NCBI GenBank assembly: GCA_002682825.1
Contig: NOKP01000047.1
Location: 1 to 64,000 of the forward strand
Direction: 5' to 3'
Length of the DNA stretch: 64,000 nt
Source of the DNA: Neonectria sp. B-13
Lineage: Eukaryota; Ascomycota; Sordariomycetes; Hypocreales; Nectriaceae
The position numbers were made by a program, and so were the translations under genes. Below the pieces are notes generated by a model. That model did no database searches and was not told where the DNA came from. It saw only the letters and a list, made by a program, of their open reading frames with translations. How positions within the stretch are numbered: position 1 is the stretch's first letter; each line of letters starts with the position of its first letter. Shown here one piece after another: positions 62,201 through 64,000 of this stretch.

Positions 62201-63719
62201 GCGGTAAACTCTGTTGCGGACTGCCCCTCCAACTCGCGTTCCGATCAGTCAACCATGTCTTGGTGCTTGTCTTAAAAAGTTCGGATGCAGCCAATACAAA
62301 GGAATACCGCGCTCCAGAAAGTGGAGTTCACGGCACGGCTCAGTCCGCCTGCAGATCCAGCAGATCAAAATGTGACGGTTCAACAAGTACGTCTCAGTGA
62401 CTTGGGCGGGCTTGTAGAAGATCAGCGATAGCTGAAAACATGCAGAGGGCTGCTGTAGAAAAGATGACGCATTCGTCACTATAGCACCTTTCCTGGTAAA
62501 TCGGAAGCAGTCATCTTTCTCTAGTGGCAGACCGATTTCTGGAGTACTCGGAATGTGACGCACAAGGGCCAGGACATTTCGCCATATGAGCTGGGTTCAT
62601 CCATCGCATACTGAACCCATGTATAAAACGAAGCAAAGAAGCCTATGTGAGGCGATAATCCAAGCCCTACCCAGCTCAACGACAGACATTAAGTCAAGCT
62701 TAGCCCACGAATCGTTGTATGCCTACTTCCGTCTTTTCATCGAACCCTGCTGTTCATTTAATTGATAACTCAGACTTCAATTTTAAGCCGCATATCACGA
62801 TGTCTGACCGCAAGGTACGCTGATGAATAAGAACATACCCGATCAAGAAGATAACTGACCTGCGACAGTAGATAATATACTATTCCTTCCCATCCATTGA
62901 ACACTGGGAGCTGTCTGACCAGCAGGTGACAGAGTAAGTGAAGCGTCAACCAAATTCCCACGATCTCTACTCAGTAGCACGCCACCAGGGTCGTTAAAAA
63001 GAACACCGGTGTCGAGCAGTGGATTCAGAACAAAGCCTTGCCTTCTACAGCTTACCCTTCGTGAGTCCCCGAAAGTCCCGATGTATCGAACTATGACACA
63101 GCTCACTCACTGAATTAAGGCCCGTGACGGTGGATAACATCCAGAAGCTGAAGCAACTTGAGGGTGTGGTAGTTGAAGAGATTGAAGATGTATAGAATTC
63201 TACAATGAATTGATGTGTGCAGCTACATCGAATACGAACCTTGGTCTGAACCATGGTCATCTACGTATCTTTTGCGCCTCTTCTATCTTGTTTCTGCGAT
63301 ACACGGTCTTTAAACCATTACAATGGACAAATTAGTTTCTCAAAAGCTTCAATACTCTCCCAGTGAACGTCGCACTGAGCCGTATAAACTGGTGAGATGA
63401 TGGTCTATAGTCCTACTTTTCACAGACAGAGAATCATGGGGGAAACAAACTGCAATGGTGAAAGATGCGAGTTGTAAATTGTAATAGGCCTGAAGGTTTG
63501 ATAAACATTGTCCCTGCCACGACTTAATCAGCTGCCTGCATCTATAAAAGACGGTGTTGTTGCTATCTTCCTGACTTAGCTTGTCAGTGCTCCAGCTCCC
63601 TTTTAACCTTAGACTAGGCTGGCCCAATTGTTGAAAATGGGCCTAGCAAATAAAAACACAAGAACGCCAGCACCATATCCGGGCCTCCTTGTCAGCCCGC
63701 CCTGACACAGGATTCCCAC
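59244..63719. other. 4.5-kb stretch with no supportable gene
   Basis: Normal base composition and no RIP signature, but only short frames (up to about 107 codons) on both strands, none with a domain, a credible splice pattern or a good start. The first part (59,244-59,700) holds the siderophore transporter promoter and 5' UTR; the last few hundred bases are 3' of the tyrosinase gene. No tRNA-like structure recognised. Confidence 0.5.
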
Positions 63720-64000
63720 TTAGTTGCCGTATACATAGCAGAACCTCCCGCTCTGGACCCACATGATATTTTCGACAGCCTGGCTTTCGTCGATGAAATC
63801 TTCTATCATAGGCACCTCGTCCTGCAGTGTTGCCTCGGTAGCTGCGTCATCCTGGTATCTATTGCCTCCATACTCAGTTTGCCTCGAACTGTTGACTGAC
63901 TGCCACTCCCACCAGATGCGATCAATGTTACCATGGTGGAGATAAAAAATGGGATCTAGCTTCCTTAGATTTCTCAATGGTTCACTCATAAAAGGGGAAG
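63720..64000 (-). CDS. Tyrosinase, C-terminal part, cut by the right window edge
   Basis: Minus-strand frame of about 90 codons running to the right edge. It contains D-P-I-F-Y-L-H-H-G-N-I-D-R-I-W-W-E-W-Q, the CuB site of tyrosinases with its copper-binding histidine pair. The end (S-G-R-F-C-Y-V-Y-G-N) resembles the C-terminus of short fungal tyrosinases. CuA and the N-terminus lie outside the window. An acceptor-like CTAAG at about 63,959 just before the codons for K-L-D-P may mark an exon boundary, so the most upstream residues are unsure. Confidence 0.88.
   Translation of the reverse strand, partial: SPFMSEPLRNLRKLDPIFYLHHGNIDRIWWEWQSVNSSRQTEYGGNRYQDDAATEATLQDEVPMIEDFIDESQAVENIMWVQSGRFCYVYGN

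Noticed and set aside
59979..62563. Several 60-107-codon frames in the gene-poor stretch
   Set aside because: Low-complexity or arginine/serine-rich translations without domains or good starts; none could be extended by splicing.

Overview
The window looks like chromosomal DNA of a filamentous ascomycete, probably Pezizomycotina. The coding genes have short GT-AG introns (about 45-65 bp) with CTAAC/CTGAC-type branch points. Regulators are of the Zn2Cys6 type, and there is a SIT-type siderophore transporter and a secreted L-amino-acid-oxidase-like flavoprotein. The sequence falls into two compartments: very AT-rich DNA stripped of CpA/TpG and CpG, as left by repeat-induced point mutation (RIP), and normal gene-bearing DNA. 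Genus was not determined.

Layout. 1-4,340: RIP-type AT-rich DNA with a 126-bp tandem repeat at its left end. 4,345-5,980: an isolated GC-normal islet with no gene I can name. 5,980-23,480: AT-rich DNA holding a RIP-destroyed ATP-dependent DNA ligase relic (minus strand, about 7.92-9.33 kb) and a structurally complete LTR retrotransposon (10,871-22,029) with two 389-bp LTRs, an AATAC target duplication, and Gypsy-type reverse transcriptase and integrase relics on the minus strand. It also carries an unidentified extra frame downstream of integrase. From about 23.5 kb to the right edge the DNA is gene-rich.

The main feature is a catabolic cluster from 23.9 to about 48.3 kb that resembles the bacterial atu/liu (acyclic terpene / leucine-isovalerate) gene sets: an AtuA-family protein, a biotin carboxylase-BCCP subunit, a LiuC/AtuE-like hydratase, a carboxyltransferase subunit, an acyl-CoA dehydrogenase, an anion-symporter-family MFS carrier, a hot-dog (MaoC/hydratase-2) enzyme, a second crotonase-fold hydratase, an acyl-CoA synthetase, and two divergently transcribed Zn2Cys6 regulators. 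Six of the enzymes end in peroxisomal PTS1 tripeptides (SKL, ARL, AKL, SKL, SKL, AKL). This suggests a peroxisomal pathway in which a branched acid is activated, dehydrogenated, carboxylated and hydrated. A peroxisome-addressed biotin-dependent acyl-CoA carboxylase would be unusual. A palindrome, CGGWCCG, occurs seven times in four of the cluster's promoter regions and is a candidate regulator site.

To the right lie a pantothenate-type MFS transporter, a small secreted Ser/Thr-rich protein, the L-amino-acid-oxidase-like protein, the siderophore transporter, a 4.5-kb stretch with no supportable gene, and the 3' end of a tyrosinase running off the right edge. Exon coordinates were assigned by eye from splice consensus, reading frame and family fit; every spliced model has a length divisible by three.
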